64,000 nt of DNA from NCBI GenBank assembly GCA_964019425.1, contig OZ025800.1:372001-436000 (forward strand), in the 5' to 3' direction. The translations under genes were made by a program, and so were the position numbers. Shown one piece after another: positions 46,373 through 55,840 of the stretch; positions within the stretch are counted from its first letter, which is position 1; each line of letters starts with the position of its first letter. The notes under the pieces are model-generated. The model had not been told where the DNA came from, ran no database searches, and saw only the letters and a list, made by a program, of their open reading frames with translations. Origin of the DNA: Flectonema sp. DT1601. Lineage: Eukaryota; Euglenozoa; Diplonemea; Diplonemida; Diplonemidae.

Positions 46373-47605
46373 TTAGTTATTCTTTGGGGTCAACAGGTAG
46401 AAGCGACTGTCGTGGGAAGTAAGTCCGTTGATTACGATCTTTCCAGTGGCATCAGGGGCATCCTTCTGTTCCCAGATGTCACGAACAGCAACAGTTCCAG
46501 AAAGACCGACGTCAGAAAGGTCGATCTCAGCATTGATGGAGCTTTCATCGTTGCTGAGAACCAAAACAGCCTGGGCACCGTTGGCCTGATCCTTGGCCCA
46601 GATCTGGGAATGTCCATTGTCCTTTACAAGTCTTCCTGGGTGTCCTTCCCAAGCCTGGTTTACAGCAATAGCTTCCTTGTTTGAGATAATTGACCAGATT
46701 TTGTCAACAGTCGATTCATCATTAACATCATGACCTAATACCAGAGGTGATGATACAATACACCAGGCTCCAAAGTGACTTCTGTCTTCGTTAAAGTTTG
46801 GCATTCTACCGACTTCCAACATGTCTGGGTATGCCCAGGTACCTGGTCTCGAGAGAGGAGGGTTGCCCTGGTACTTTCTAGTGGTCTGAAGGTTTCCGTA
46901 CATAGACTTCCAGTTGTTGCTGATATCACCTGAAGATCTGAAGAAGTTGTATGGGCAGTCTGATGGCATTCCCAAACCAGTACATGGAGCATCACCAGTT
47001 GTCTGTCCAGGAATAGTCTGTCCCCAGTGACAGTTTTCAATCATAACAGAGCGACCAGTCTCGTTAAGGAGCTGTCCCCACCAAGTTAGGTTACGGAATT
47101 CTCCACATCCATCCAACTTAACTCCGTCGAACCCGGCAGCAACAATAGCCTTGACTGACTGTTGCATGTGCTTTGCAACGTATGCGGTTTGGTTTACGAA
47201 CTGAGTTTCCTTACAGATACAGTTGTTCATGTACCAACCAATACGAAGACCAAGACCGTGACCAACATCAACCATTCCCTTCATGGATGGAAACGAAGCA
47301 GTGTTGATCAATGGGTTACCTTCAGCATCGTGGAATGATCCATTGACTCCCTTCTTGCATGCCTGCCAGTTGTCGTCAAGGCCAACTGCGACGTATCCGA
47401 GATCAGCGTATGAAGTTGGAGTCCCAGCAACTAATCTCTTTCTCTCAACCATCTTGTGCATGACTCCTTCCATCAGACTTTGGTTCACATTTGCGTGATA
47501 ACAGTTCCATGATCTCCATCCCATAGGAGGAGTCAAACCATAACCGTTGTCGATTCCTTCCACCGTGACAACAGCCGCTCCGAGAATGGCAAGTGCGCTA
47601 CGCAT
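46373..47605 (-). CDS. Secreted GH27 alpha-galactosidase, copy 1
   Basis: A 410-residue glycoside hydrolase family 27 enzyme that removes terminal alpha-galactose. An N-terminal signal peptide (1-17) predicts secretion or lysosomal routing. The barrel begins GLTPPMGWRSWNCY (23-36). The active-site set by comparison with human alpha-galactosidase A is W33, D77/D78 (GLDDNW), K163 and the nucleophile D165 (KLDGCG), and the acid/base D227 (FRSSGDI). The C-terminal beta domain (about 320-410) is present, so the protein looks complete and active. No introns. The leader has AG at 11 and 33 nt before the ATG but a poorer pyrimidine tract than other genes here. Of the three copies this is the one with the canonical-looking SSGDI. 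Confidence 0.95.
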   Translation of the reverse strand: MRSALAILGAAVVTVEGIDNGYGLTPPMGWRSWNCYHANVNQSLMEGVMHKMVERKRLVAGTPTSYADLGYVAVGLDDNWQACKKGVNGSFHDAEGNPLINTASFPSMKGMVDVGHGLGLRIGWYMNNCICKETQFVNQTAYVAKHMQQSVKAIVAAGFDGVKLDGCGEFRNLTWWGQLLNETGRSVMIENCHWGQTIPGQTTGDAPCTGLGMPSDCPYNFFRSSGDISNNWKSMYGNLQTTRKYQGNPPLSRPGTWAYPDMLEVGRMPNFNEDRSHFGAWCIVSSPLVLGHDVNDESTVDKIWSIISNKEAIAVNQAWEGHPGRLVKDNGHSQIWAKDQANGAQAVLVLSNDESSINAEIDLSDVGLSGTVAVRDIWEQKDAPDATGKIVINGLTSHDSRFYLLTPKNN

Positions 47606-47802
47606 TTTGTTTTATTCTCTTTTGATCTTTGTTATAACCTTTTTTTTATTTTTAAAAAAAAAATATCGTTAATACCAGAATCACTCACTTTACGTAAACT
47701 AGAACCACGTCATTCAATTAAATGTTCCAAAGAATAATTAGATACACCTGAAGGGCAGCTAATGCAGTACAGGGAAATTCCCGTACACGACACCGCTACA
47801 TG

Positions 47803-47903
47803 ACATGAAAAAGAGAATGCAGACACTAATCCCAGCAAGGCGCACAAAGATGCTGCTGCTAAGTCTACTTTTGCAGTCGCAGTCTTGTGTTCGAGTATGG
47901 TGG
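47803..47903 (-). pseudogene. Relic of the ALDH-like gene 3' end, spacer 1
   Basis: About 100 bp matching 54001-54154 (start ACATGAAAA, CACAAAGATGCTGCTGCTA, then TTTTGCAGTCGCAGTCTTG and GAGTATGGTGG) with an internal loss of about 50-65 bp. It marks that the duplicated alpha-galactosidase unit once included the end of the neighbouring gene. Confidence 0.8.
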
Positions 47904-48777
47904 GCGAATCAAGCTACGCGCCAAATGGTGAAGCGCAGCGAAGAATGAAAAAAATGAAGAACGGAAGAAACAAGGTATAACGCCATAACGCCATGTCAAA
48001 TCAACTTAACCAAAAACAAAACACAGGCTTCTGCTGATGCATGGTTAATAATAATCACAGCTTAAGGGAAAACCATTTCAGATTAGCCTTATGTTTCGTT
48101 GAACGCAGACAAAATCCTGTCGCACGGGGAAAATAAACCATGACCATAAGAAATATCGGCTTTCAATCTGAATAGTTTCTTCTCCGACTACGTACAAAAA
48201 AACGGTACAAAAAAAAAAATGATTCTTTGCAGGAATGAAGGAGAAGCCTTCTTTCCTTAACACGCACCAACACGTACTAATATTTTTGTTTGTTTGTTTT
48301 TGTTTTTCACAACTTCTTTATCTCAATTAGTGGTTGCGTTTCGGGTCAAATGCGTCATATTTTCAACAACCATCTTACTTATTTATGTTTTGTTTTTGTT
48401 TTTTTCTTTGTACCCACAAACCCATTGTTCCGTAGAAAGAGAATTAGCGTAACCTACCCATTCCCTTTATTAGCGGTTCCTCAGAAACCAAATAAAATCA
48501 TGAGTAAAAAACACCAAAAAAAAAAAGAAAAAGAAATGTGAATCAAATGCGTCATATTTTTAATTATCATTTTACTTATTTATGTTTTGTTTTTGTTTTG
48601 TTTTCTGTACTTAGAAACCAAACAAAGTCATGAGTAAAAAACACCAAAAAAAAAAAAAAAGGAAATGTGAATCTGGCCAGACCCGATTATTTGGTTGTTT
48701 TTTTCAAAAACACAACAAATGACAAGACAATGTTATTACAAGATAACTTGCTTAATGGCAACCAACAATCCAAGGTG

Positions 48778-48874
48778 TTCTTCTGTTCCCAGATGTCACG
48801 AACAGTAACAGTTCTACAAAGACTGACGTCACAATGATCCCAGAGTTGATGGAGCTGTCATCGTTGCTGAAAAC
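48778..48874 (-). pseudogene. Alpha-galactosidase relic, spacer 1
   Basis: 97 bp homologous to the beta-domain part of the gene (about residues 352-385), preceded by a diverged copy of the gene's own 3' flank (AAGATAACTTGCTTAATGG) and followed by the flank of the next unit. It is the leftover of an almost wholly deleted extra copy. Confidence 0.85.
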
Positions 48875-49540
48875 GGCAGCGGAGAATGAAGAGAGGGAGA
48901 AACAAGAAATATATCAGTAGGTCACAACATCACTCCTATTAATTAATTACAACCTAGCAGAGGTTTCTGTTGATGCATGGCTAATAATAATCACACTAAA
49001 CAAACGATTTTAAGGAACAGGCAGAGAAGCCTTTCTTCTTTAACACGCATCAAAAAGTTTTATTCTTTTTTTTCCACTCCCCGACAGAGACCTGCCTTCC
49101 ACCCGTAACACTAAACTTCACATCACAATTATAGCAACAGAGGCAGCTCGGGAAGACCAGGGGGGGGTCAGGAAGGGGAAGATATAGGGGGTACGTAGGA
49201 ATATAAATACTATGTTATCAATAGGCGTAAATAATATCACTTCACTTTTTTTTTATCTGAATCCGTGACATTGGTTGCGTTCCGGGTCAAAATGCGTTAA
49301 ATTTCCAACTACCATCTTACTTATTTTTTTGCTTTTTTCAAAGAACAAAAAAAAAGGGACGATGTCAATATTAAGAAAAAGATAACTTGTTTGATAGCAA
49401 ACAACCATAAACGGAACTCAAAGTTATGCAACACTTTTAAAGATTACATTTCGTATTGCAGGGAGATTAGGGGAACTTTTGGGTAAGTCAAACACATTTA
49501 ATTATTACTCGTATTTGAAGAAATGATTTGCCGAGTTCTC

Positions 49541-50773
49541 TTAGTTATTCTTTGGGGTCAACAGGTAGAAGCGACTGTCGTGGGAAGTAAGTCCGTTGAT
49601 TACGATCTTTCCAGTGGCATCAGGGGCATCCTTCTGTTCCCAGATGTCACGAACAGCAACAGTTTCAAAAAGACCGACGTCAGAAAGGTCGATCTCAGCA
49701 TTGATGGAGCTTTCATCGTTGCTGAGAACCAAAACAGCCTGAGCACCGTTGGCCTGAACCTTGGCCCAGATCTGGGAATTTCCATTGTCCTTTACAAGTC
49801 TTCCTGGGTGTCCTTCCCAACCCTGGTTTACAGCAATAGCTTCCTTGTTTGAGATAATTGACCAGATTTTGTCAACAGTCGATTCATCATTAACATCATG
49901 ACCTAATACCAGAGGTGATGATACAATACACCAGGCTCCAAAGTGACTTCTGTCTTCGTTAAAGTTTGGCATTCTACCGACTTCCAACATGTCTGGGTAT
50001 GCCCAGGTACCTGGTCTCGAGAGAGGAGGGTTGCCCTGGTACTTTCTAGTGGTCTGAAGGTTTCCGTACATAGACTTCCAGTTGTTTTTGATGTCAGCTG
50101 AAGATCTGAAGAAGTTGTATGGGCAGTCTGATGGCATTCCCAAACCAGTACATGGAGCATCACCAGTTGTCTGTCCAGGAATAGTCTGTCCCCAGTGACA
50201 GTTTTCAATCATAACAGAGCGACCAGTCTCGTTAAGGAGCTGTCCCCACCAAGTTAGGTTACGGAATTCTCCACATCCATCCAACTTAACTCCGTCGAAC
50301 CCGGCAGCAACAATAGCCTTGACTGACTGTTGCATGTGCTTTGCAACGTATGCGGTTTGGTTTACGAACTGAGTTTCCTTACAGATACAGTTGTTCATGT
50401 ACCAACCAATACGAAGACCAAGACCGTGACCAACATCAACCATTCCCTTCATGGATGGAAACGAAGCAGTGTTGATCAATGGGTTACCTTCAGCATCGTG
50501 GAATGATCCATTGACTCCCTTCTTGCATGCCTGCCAGTTGTCGTCAAGGCCAACTGCGACGTATCCGAGATCAGCGTATGAAGTTGGAGTCCCAGCAACT
50601 AATCTCTTTCTCTCAACCATCTTGTGCATGACTCCTTCCATCAGACTTTGGTTCACATTTGCGTGATAACAGTTCCATGATCTCCATCCCATAGGAGGAG
50701 TCAAACCATAACCGTTGTCGATTCCTTCCACCGTGACAACAGCCGCTCCGAGAATGGCAAGTGCGCTACGCAT
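49541..50773 (-). CDS. Secreted GH27 alpha-galactosidase, copy 2
   Basis: 410 residues, same architecture as copy 1, with all catalytic positions kept (W33, D77/D78, K163, D165, D227). Differences include SSGDISN to SSADIKN beside the acid/base, A318G, H332N, D339V and SG to FE at 369-370. The first 225 residues are identical to copy 1, while changes cluster towards the C-terminal half. That pattern suggests partial gene conversion between copies 1 and 2 at the 5' half, and shared ancestry with copy 3 (SSADIKN) at the 3' half. Confidence 0.95.
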   Translation of the reverse strand: MRSALAILGAAVVTVEGIDNGYGLTPPMGWRSWNCYHANVNQSLMEGVMHKMVERKRLVAGTPTSYADLGYVAVGLDDNWQACKKGVNGSFHDAEGNPLINTASFPSMKGMVDVGHGLGLRIGWYMNNCICKETQFVNQTAYVAKHMQQSVKAIVAAGFDGVKLDGCGEFRNLTWWGQLLNETGRSVMIENCHWGQTIPGQTTGDAPCTGLGMPSDCPYNFFRSSADIKNNWKSMYGNLQTTRKYQGNPPLSRPGTWAYPDMLEVGRMPNFNEDRSHFGAWCIVSSPLVLGHDVNDESTVDKIWSIISNKEAIAVNQGWEGHPGRLVKDNGNSQIWAKVQANGAQAVLVLSNDESSINAEIDLSDVGLFETVAVRDIWEQKDAPDATGKIVINGLTSHDSRFYLLTPKNN

Positions 50774-50970
50774 TTTGTTTTATTCTCTTTTGATCTTTGT
50801 TATAACCTTTTTTTTATTTTTAAAAAAAAAATATCGTTAATACCAGAATCACTCACTTTACGTAAACTAGAACCACGTCATTCAATTAAATGTTCCAAAG
50901 AATAATTAGATACACCTGAAGGGCAGCTAATGCAGTACAGGGAAATTCCCGTACACGACACCGCGACATG

Positions 50971-51073
50971 ACATGAAAAAGAGAATGCAGCCACAAATTC
51001 CAGCAAGGCGCACAAAGATGCTGCTGCTAAGTCTACTTTTGCAGTCGCAGTCTTGTGTTCGAGTATGGTGGGC
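50971..51073 (-). pseudogene. Relic of the ALDH-like gene 3' end, spacer 2
   Basis: The second copy of the relic at 47803-47903, near identical to it and sharing the same internal loss, so the loss predates the spacer duplication. Confidence 0.8.
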
Positions 51074-51408
51074 GAATCAAGCTACGCGCCAAATGGTGAA
51101 GCGCAGCGAAGAATGAAAAAAATGAAGAACGGAAGAAACTAGGTATAACGCCATGTCAAATCAACTTAACCAAAAACAAAACACAGGCTTCGGTTGATGC
51201 ATGGTTAATAATAATCACAGCTTAAGGAAAATCCATTTCAGATTAGCCTTATGTTTCGTTGAGCGCAGACAAAATTCTGTCGCACGGGGAAAATAAACCA
51301 TGACCATAAGAAATATCGACTTTCAATCTGAATAGTTAGTTAGTATTAATAACTATCAGTCAATCAAAAAAAAAGCAAAATTTCGTAGGACAACAAACAA
51401 GTTGAATA

Positions 51409-51589
51409 GTTAGTATCATTAATTTTAGAACAGAAAAGTGAGAATAAGAAAAGTGGAGATTAGTAAAAGAAAAGTATTCATTTCTGCAGTTTCCTAACAT
51501 CAAAAGGGTAATAGAATATGTAGTTTCAGACCTTAATCTTATACTACTTGTCCCTTGTTAGGCCTTCATCAGTAAGTTCTAAGGAACTT
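51409..51589. repeat. 181-bp fragment of block B
   Basis: Matches 41540-41720 (and 39685 onward) almost exactly. It shares GTGGAGATTAGTAAAAG with the second B copy rather than GTAGAGATTGTAAAAG of the first. It interrupts spacer 2 and is absent from spacer 1. No terminal repeats seen. Confidence 0.85.
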
Positions 51590-51722
51590 GAATAGTTCTT
51601 AGTTAGCATTAATAATTATCAGTTAGTATCATTATTTGGTTGTTGTTTTCAAAAACACAACAAATGACAAGACAATGTTATTACAAGATAACTTGCTTAA
51701 TGGCAACCAACAATCCAAGGTG

Positions 51723-51819
51723 TTCTTCTGTTCCCAGATGTCACGAACAGTAACAGTTCTACAAAGACTGACGTCACAATGATCCCAGAGTCGATGGAGC
51801 TGTCATCGTTGCTGAAAAC
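51723..51819 (-). pseudogene. Alpha-galactosidase relic, spacer 2
   Basis: Nearly identical to the relic at 48778-48874 (one visible base difference in GAGTCGATGG) with the same borders, so it was copied with the spacer. Confidence 0.85.
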
Positions 51820-52483
51820 GGCAGCGGAGAATGAAGAGAGGGAGAAACAAGAAACATATCAGTAGGTCACAACATCACTCCTATTAATTAATTACAACCT
51901 AACAGAGGTTTCTGTTGATGCATGGCTAATAATAATCACACTAAACAAACGATTTTAAGGAACAGGCAGAGAAGCCTTTCTTCTTTAACACGCATCAAAA
52001 AAGTTTTTTTTCCTTTTTTTCCACTCCCTGACAGAGACCCGCCTTCCACCCGTAACACTAAACTTCACATCACAATTATAGCAACAGAGGCAGCTCGGGA
52101 AGACCAGGGGGGGGTCAGGAAGGGAAAGATATAGGGGGTACGTAGGAATATAAATACTATGTTATCAATAGGCGTAAACAAAAATAATATCACCTCACTT
52201 TTTTTTTTATCTTAATGAGTGGTTGCGTTCCGGGTCACATGCGTTAAATTTCCAACTATCATCTTACTTATTTTTTGTTTTTTTTCAAAAAAAAAAAAGG
52301 GACGATGTCAATATTAAGAAAAAGATAACTTGTTTGATAGCAAACAACCATAAACGGAACTCAAAGTTATGCAACACTTTTAAAGATTACATTTCGTATT
52401 GCAAGGATATTAGGGGAACTTTTGGGTAAGTCAAACACATTTAATTATTACTCGTATTTGAAGAAATGATTTGCCGAGTTCTC

Positions 52484-53716
52484 TTAGTTATTCTTTGGGG
52501 TCAACAGGTAGAAGCGACTGTCGTGGGAGGTAAGTCCGTTGATTACGATCTTTCCAGTGGCATCAGGGGCATCCTTCTGTTCCCAGATGTCACGAACAGC
52601 AACAGTTTCAAAAAGACCGACGTCAGAAAGGTCGATCTCAGTGTTGATGGATCTTTCATCGTTGCTGAGAACCAAAACAGCCTGGGCACCGTAGGCCTGA
52701 TCCTTGGCCCAGATCTGGGAATTTCCATTGTCCTTCACAAGTCTTCCTGGGTGTCCTTCCCAACCCTGGTTTACAGCAATAGCTTCCTTGTTTGAGATAA
52801 TTGACCAGATTTTGTCAACAGTCGATTCATCATTAACATCATGACCTAATACCAGAGGTGATGATACAATACACCAGGCTCCAAAGTGACTTCTGTCTTC
52901 GTTAAAGTTTGGCATTCTACCGACTTGCAACATGTCTGGGTATGCCCAGGTACCTGGTCTCGAGAGAGGAGGGTTGCCCTGGTACTTTATAGTGGTCTGA
53001 AGGTTTCCGTACATAGACTCCCAGTTGTTTTTGATGTCAGCTGAAGATCTGAAGAAGTTGTATGGGCAGTCTGATGGCATTCCCAAACCAGTACATGGAG
53101 CATCACCAGTTGTCTGTCCAGGAACAGTCTGTCCCCAGTGACAGTTTTCAATCATAACAGAGCGACCAGTCTCGTTAAGGAGCTGTCCCCACCAAGTTAG
53201 GTTACGGAATTCCCCACATCCATCCAACTTAACTCCGTCGAACCCGGCAGCAACAATAGCCTTGACTGACTGTTGCATGTGCTTTGCAACGTATGCGGCT
53301 TGGTTTACGAACTGAGTTTCCTTACAGATACAGTTGTTCATGTACCAACCAATACGAAGACCAAGACCGTGACCAACATCAACCATTCCCCTCATGTATG
53401 GAAACGAAGCAGTGTTGATCAATGGGTTACCTTCAGCATCGTGGAATGATCCATTGACTCCCTTGTTGCATGCCTGCCAGTTGTCGTCAAGGCCAACTGC
53501 GACGTATCCGAGATCAGCGTATGAAGTTGGAAGTCCAGCAACTAATCTCTTTCTCTCAACCATCTTGAGCATGACTCCTTCCATCAGACTTTGGTTCACA
53601 TTTGCGTGATAACAGTTCCCAGATCTCCATCCCATAGGAGGAGTCAAACCATAACCGTTGTCGATTCCTTCCACCGTGACAACAGCCGCTCCGAGAATGG
53701 CAAGTGCGCTACGCAT
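52484..53716 (-). CDS. Secreted GH27 alpha-galactosidase, copy 3 (active-site Trp lost)
   Basis: 410 residues, intact frame, signal peptide present, nucleophile D165 and acid/base D227 kept. It is the most diverged copy, with more than a dozen replacements. The most striking is W33 to G in GWRSGNCY: this Trp corresponds to W47 of human alpha-galactosidase A, which lines the sugar pocket. Others include H50L, T62L, K84N, S107Y, R243I, E264Q and N342Y. An open frame with a changed pocket means either altered specificity or early decay without a stop yet. Its 5' flank runs into the 3' end of the ALDH-like gene. Confidence 0.93.
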   Translation of the reverse strand: MRSALAILGAAVVTVEGIDNGYGLTPPMGWRSGNCYHANVNQSLMEGVMLKMVERKRLVAGLPTSYADLGYVAVGLDDNWQACNKGVNGSFHDAEGNPLINTASFPYMRGMVDVGHGLGLRIGWYMNNCICKETQFVNQAAYVAKHMQQSVKAIVAAGFDGVKLDGCGEFRNLTWWGQLLNETGRSVMIENCHWGQTVPGQTTGDAPCTGLGMPSDCPYNFFRSSADIKNNWESMYGNLQTTIKYQGNPPLSRPGTWAYPDMLQVGRMPNFNEDRSHFGAWCIVSSPLVLGHDVNDESTVDKIWSIISNKEAIAVNQGWEGHPGRLVKDNGNSQIWAKDQAYGAQAVLVLSNDERSINTEIDLSDVGLFETVAVRDIWEQKDAPDATGKIVINGLTSHDSRFYLLTPKNN

Positions 53717-53998
53717 TTTGTTTTATTCTTTTTTGATCTTTGTTATAACCTTTTTTTTTATTTTTAAAAAGAAATATCGTTAATACCAGAATCACTCACT
53801 TTACGTAAACTAGAATCACGTCATTCAATTAAATGTTCCAAAGAATAATTAGATACACCTGAAGGGCAGCTAATGCAGTACAGGGATATTTCCTTGACAC
53901 AAATACTTTAAACTAATATTGTACACAGATAGGAGTTTACTAATCCGACTTGAGTGTCCGAATAGCACACGACACAAGCAAAGTATAGAAACGTAAAA

Positions 53999-55300
53999 TT
54001 ACATGAAAAGAGAAGACACCAATCCTGTCAAGGCGTACAAAGATGCTGCTGCTAGGACAACCTTCAATAAAATACCTAAGAAGTCAACTTCCCAGGGTGG
54101 AGTAACACCAGTCGCAAAGTTTTGCAGTCGCAGTCTTGTGTTCGAGTATGGTGGATACCAAATACTGCGAAGAATCTCACCAGAAAGAGTTGAGCTTGAA
54201 ATGTGTTGTGAAAAAGTAAAAAAAGTAAAAGATGACCAGGCAGTTGTACGCCTGTCACAAATATCATTTACTGCAACACCTGAGCAAGACAGAAACTTGA
54301 TGTATTGATAATCGTTTGTTGTGAATAAAGATATGTTTTCCGAACCTTCCACGTTGCTTGCCCAGTCCTTTTCAGAGCTCGCAAATAAAGAGACTGAAGG
54401 AATACCCGGAGGTATGGTTCCGTCGTACCCCCGTAAGATAGCAACCCCAACTGAACTGTGATCGTCACATGTCTTGCCACCGATGATTCTGCCGAGTGGT
54501 TTTTGACCATGTTCAGGTTCGCTAAATTTCTTTAAAAACGTTTTAATTTCTGAAAACTGATCAGTATCGACAACCCGATGCTGACCAGACTTGTGCTGAT
54601 CTCTGAAGTCTCCGGTCACCTCACCCATCTCAGCAAACACTCCGTCTAGGGTATCTTCACCAATGCAAAATACTTTACACCGCTGCCTTGTTTTTCTAAC
54701 GTGTAGTAAAATCCTCTTACTAGCTGTATGAAAATCAACTGACGAGTCAATAACTATATCAATGGGATGATTCAGTTCGATTCCTGGTAAGTGTAAAACC
54801 TTAGGCAAGGATTCAGGAAGGGACTTGGTGATGGTTACTTTTGCAGATTTTTGAGGTCGGGAAGCGAACTTGGATATGAATACCGTAAATGGGTCCTCAA
54901 CTGTAGCAACTCTCACAAGGATCTCTTGTGAACCACTCGCAATGGCACCACAGAGAGCAGCAGTGAATTCAAGTAGGGGTCTGGCGATGTTTATTTTATT
55001 AATATTCGAAACGTCAATTCCAACTCTTTGATATCCTCTTCTCGCTTCATCTTCCCACTGAGTAGCAAACAGAAACTGTTTTGGATTGCGACTAGTCTTC
55101 CTAAAGTGACTATTCCAACTGTCTACTTCTTTATATGCTCGGTAAACTTCTCTTTTTGCTGCTTCTAATTGTTGTTCTGCCTGATAAGTATGGAATCCAA
55201 AAAAGTGAATTAACATATCCAGCACTGAGCTCTTCTCTGACTGTAGGATCTCATCAAGGGATCGAAGAAGAGCCCGACGATCCATCATGTCGGACACCAT
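53999..55300 (-). CDS. Divergent ALDH3-like protein with C-terminal membrane anchor
   Basis: By eye a remote member of aldehyde dehydrogenase family 3 (433 residues from this start; numbering below uses the longer frame beginning at 55327, 442 residues). Cues: an N-terminal helical stretch LLRSLDEILQSEK; IELNHPIDIVID (183-194) in place of ELGGK...VDD; RQRC (214-217) in place of GQTC; LGRIIGG (278-284); and a strong C-terminal match, FFTFSQH (369-375) then RSIWYPPYSNTRLRL (387-401). Catalytic Glu and Cys equivalents may survive as E184 and C217, but the NAD-binding Gly/Lys motifs and the PFGG loop are gone, so activity is doubtful. A final hydrophobic helix (about 416-441) mirrors the tail anchor of ER fatty-aldehyde dehydrogenase. 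I choose the ATG at 55300, 13 nt after TTTCCAATCAG (complement at 55314-55315). Confidence 0.7.
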   Translation of the reverse strand: MVSDMMDRRALLRSLDEILQSEKSSVLDMLIHFFGFHTYQAEQQLEAAKREVYRAYKEVDSWNSHFRKTSRNPKQFLFATQWEDEARRGYQRVGIDVSNINKINIARPLLEFTAALCGAIASGSQEILVRVATVEDPFTVFISKFASRPQKSAKVTITKSLPESLPKVLHLPGIELNHPIDIVIDSSVDFHTASKRILLHVRKTRQRCKVFCIGEDTLDGVFAEMGEVTGDFRDQHKSGQHRVVDTDQFSEIKTFLKKFSEPEHGQKPLGRIIGGKTCDDHSSVGVAILRGYDGTIPPGIPSVSLFASSEKDWASNVEGSENISLFTTNDYQYIKFLSCSGVAVNDICDRRTTAWSSFTFFTFSQHISSSTLSGEILRSIWYPPYSNTRLRLQNFATGVTPPWEVDFLGILLKVVLAAASLYALTGLVSSLFM

Positions 55301-55315
55301 TATTTTAGTTTGCCT

Positions 55316-55840
55316 GATTGGAAACATAATTACGAAAAGCTTACCAATCTCCTAACGATTTCCTGATGGCTCTAATAAACTATTTTTTTTTTTTTTTTTT
55401 TAGTAAAGGCTTTCTTCTTTATTTATTTTTTTATTTTTTTCTTCCTTTTTTTTTTTTTCCTCCCCTCTGTGCCTTTGTCATACCGACACACAGACCCACC
55501 AATCAGATAAAACCCGTCGCTCTGGCTCAAGGTGCACTGCGAAGGATCCCATGGGTGAGATGGGGAGATGCGGGCTAGCATAAACAAGATAAGCAACACA
55601 TAGAAGGGAATGAGGGCTTCAAGCAGAAGGACACCCTCGATAGTCGGTGAGGGTACCCAACCAACGAAGTACTATAAAACTAACAGATTCTTGTGTTTTC
55701 TTTTTAAGGGAACAGAGAAAAGGGATCAAAACCCAAAACATAATAATCTAATTTTGAAGGATAGGGAAGCAGGACAGCTTAAGGGATTATTTTCTCATCG
55801 TACTGGTTAGAGAATGTGAGACTTATTCAGTCCCGCGTGA
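55316..55840. other. Intergenic, no gene seen
   Basis: About 525 bp: T runs at 55382-55402 and 55420-55460, then a moderately GC-rich stretch (55480-55660) without recognisable content. Confidence 0.6.

Larger units (their letters stand above)
47606..49540. other. Alpha-galactosidase spacer 1
   Basis: About 1.9 kb. In order: copy-1 leader and promoter region, the ALDH-like relic, a duplicated TTTATGTTTTG/ATGAGTAAAAAACACC block, the alpha-galactosidase relic, then the 3' flank of copy 2. No intact gene. Confidence 0.75.
50774..52483. other. Alpha-galactosidase spacer 2
   Basis: About 1.7 kb. In order: copy-2 leader, the ALDH-like relic, a block-B fragment (51409-51589), the alpha-galactosidase relic, then the 3' flank of copy 3. 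No intact gene. Confidence 0.75.
45690..53900 (-). repeat. Alpha-galactosidase tandem array
   Basis: Three complete gene copies with homologous 3' and 5' flanks. Start-to-start spacings are 3,168 and 2,943 bp. The spacers contain a 97-bp relic of the same gene and a relic of the 3' end of the ALDH-like neighbour, plus a local duplication of a TTTACTTATTTATGTTTTG/ATGAGTAAAAAACACC block (about 48340-48660). Spacer 2 also holds a piece of block B. Confidence 0.85.

Noticed and set aside
46355-46684. Plus-strand 109-codon open frame repeated opposite each alpha-galactosidase 3' end
   Set aside because: It is the antisense shadow of the GH27 coding sequence and its conservation follows from that gene.
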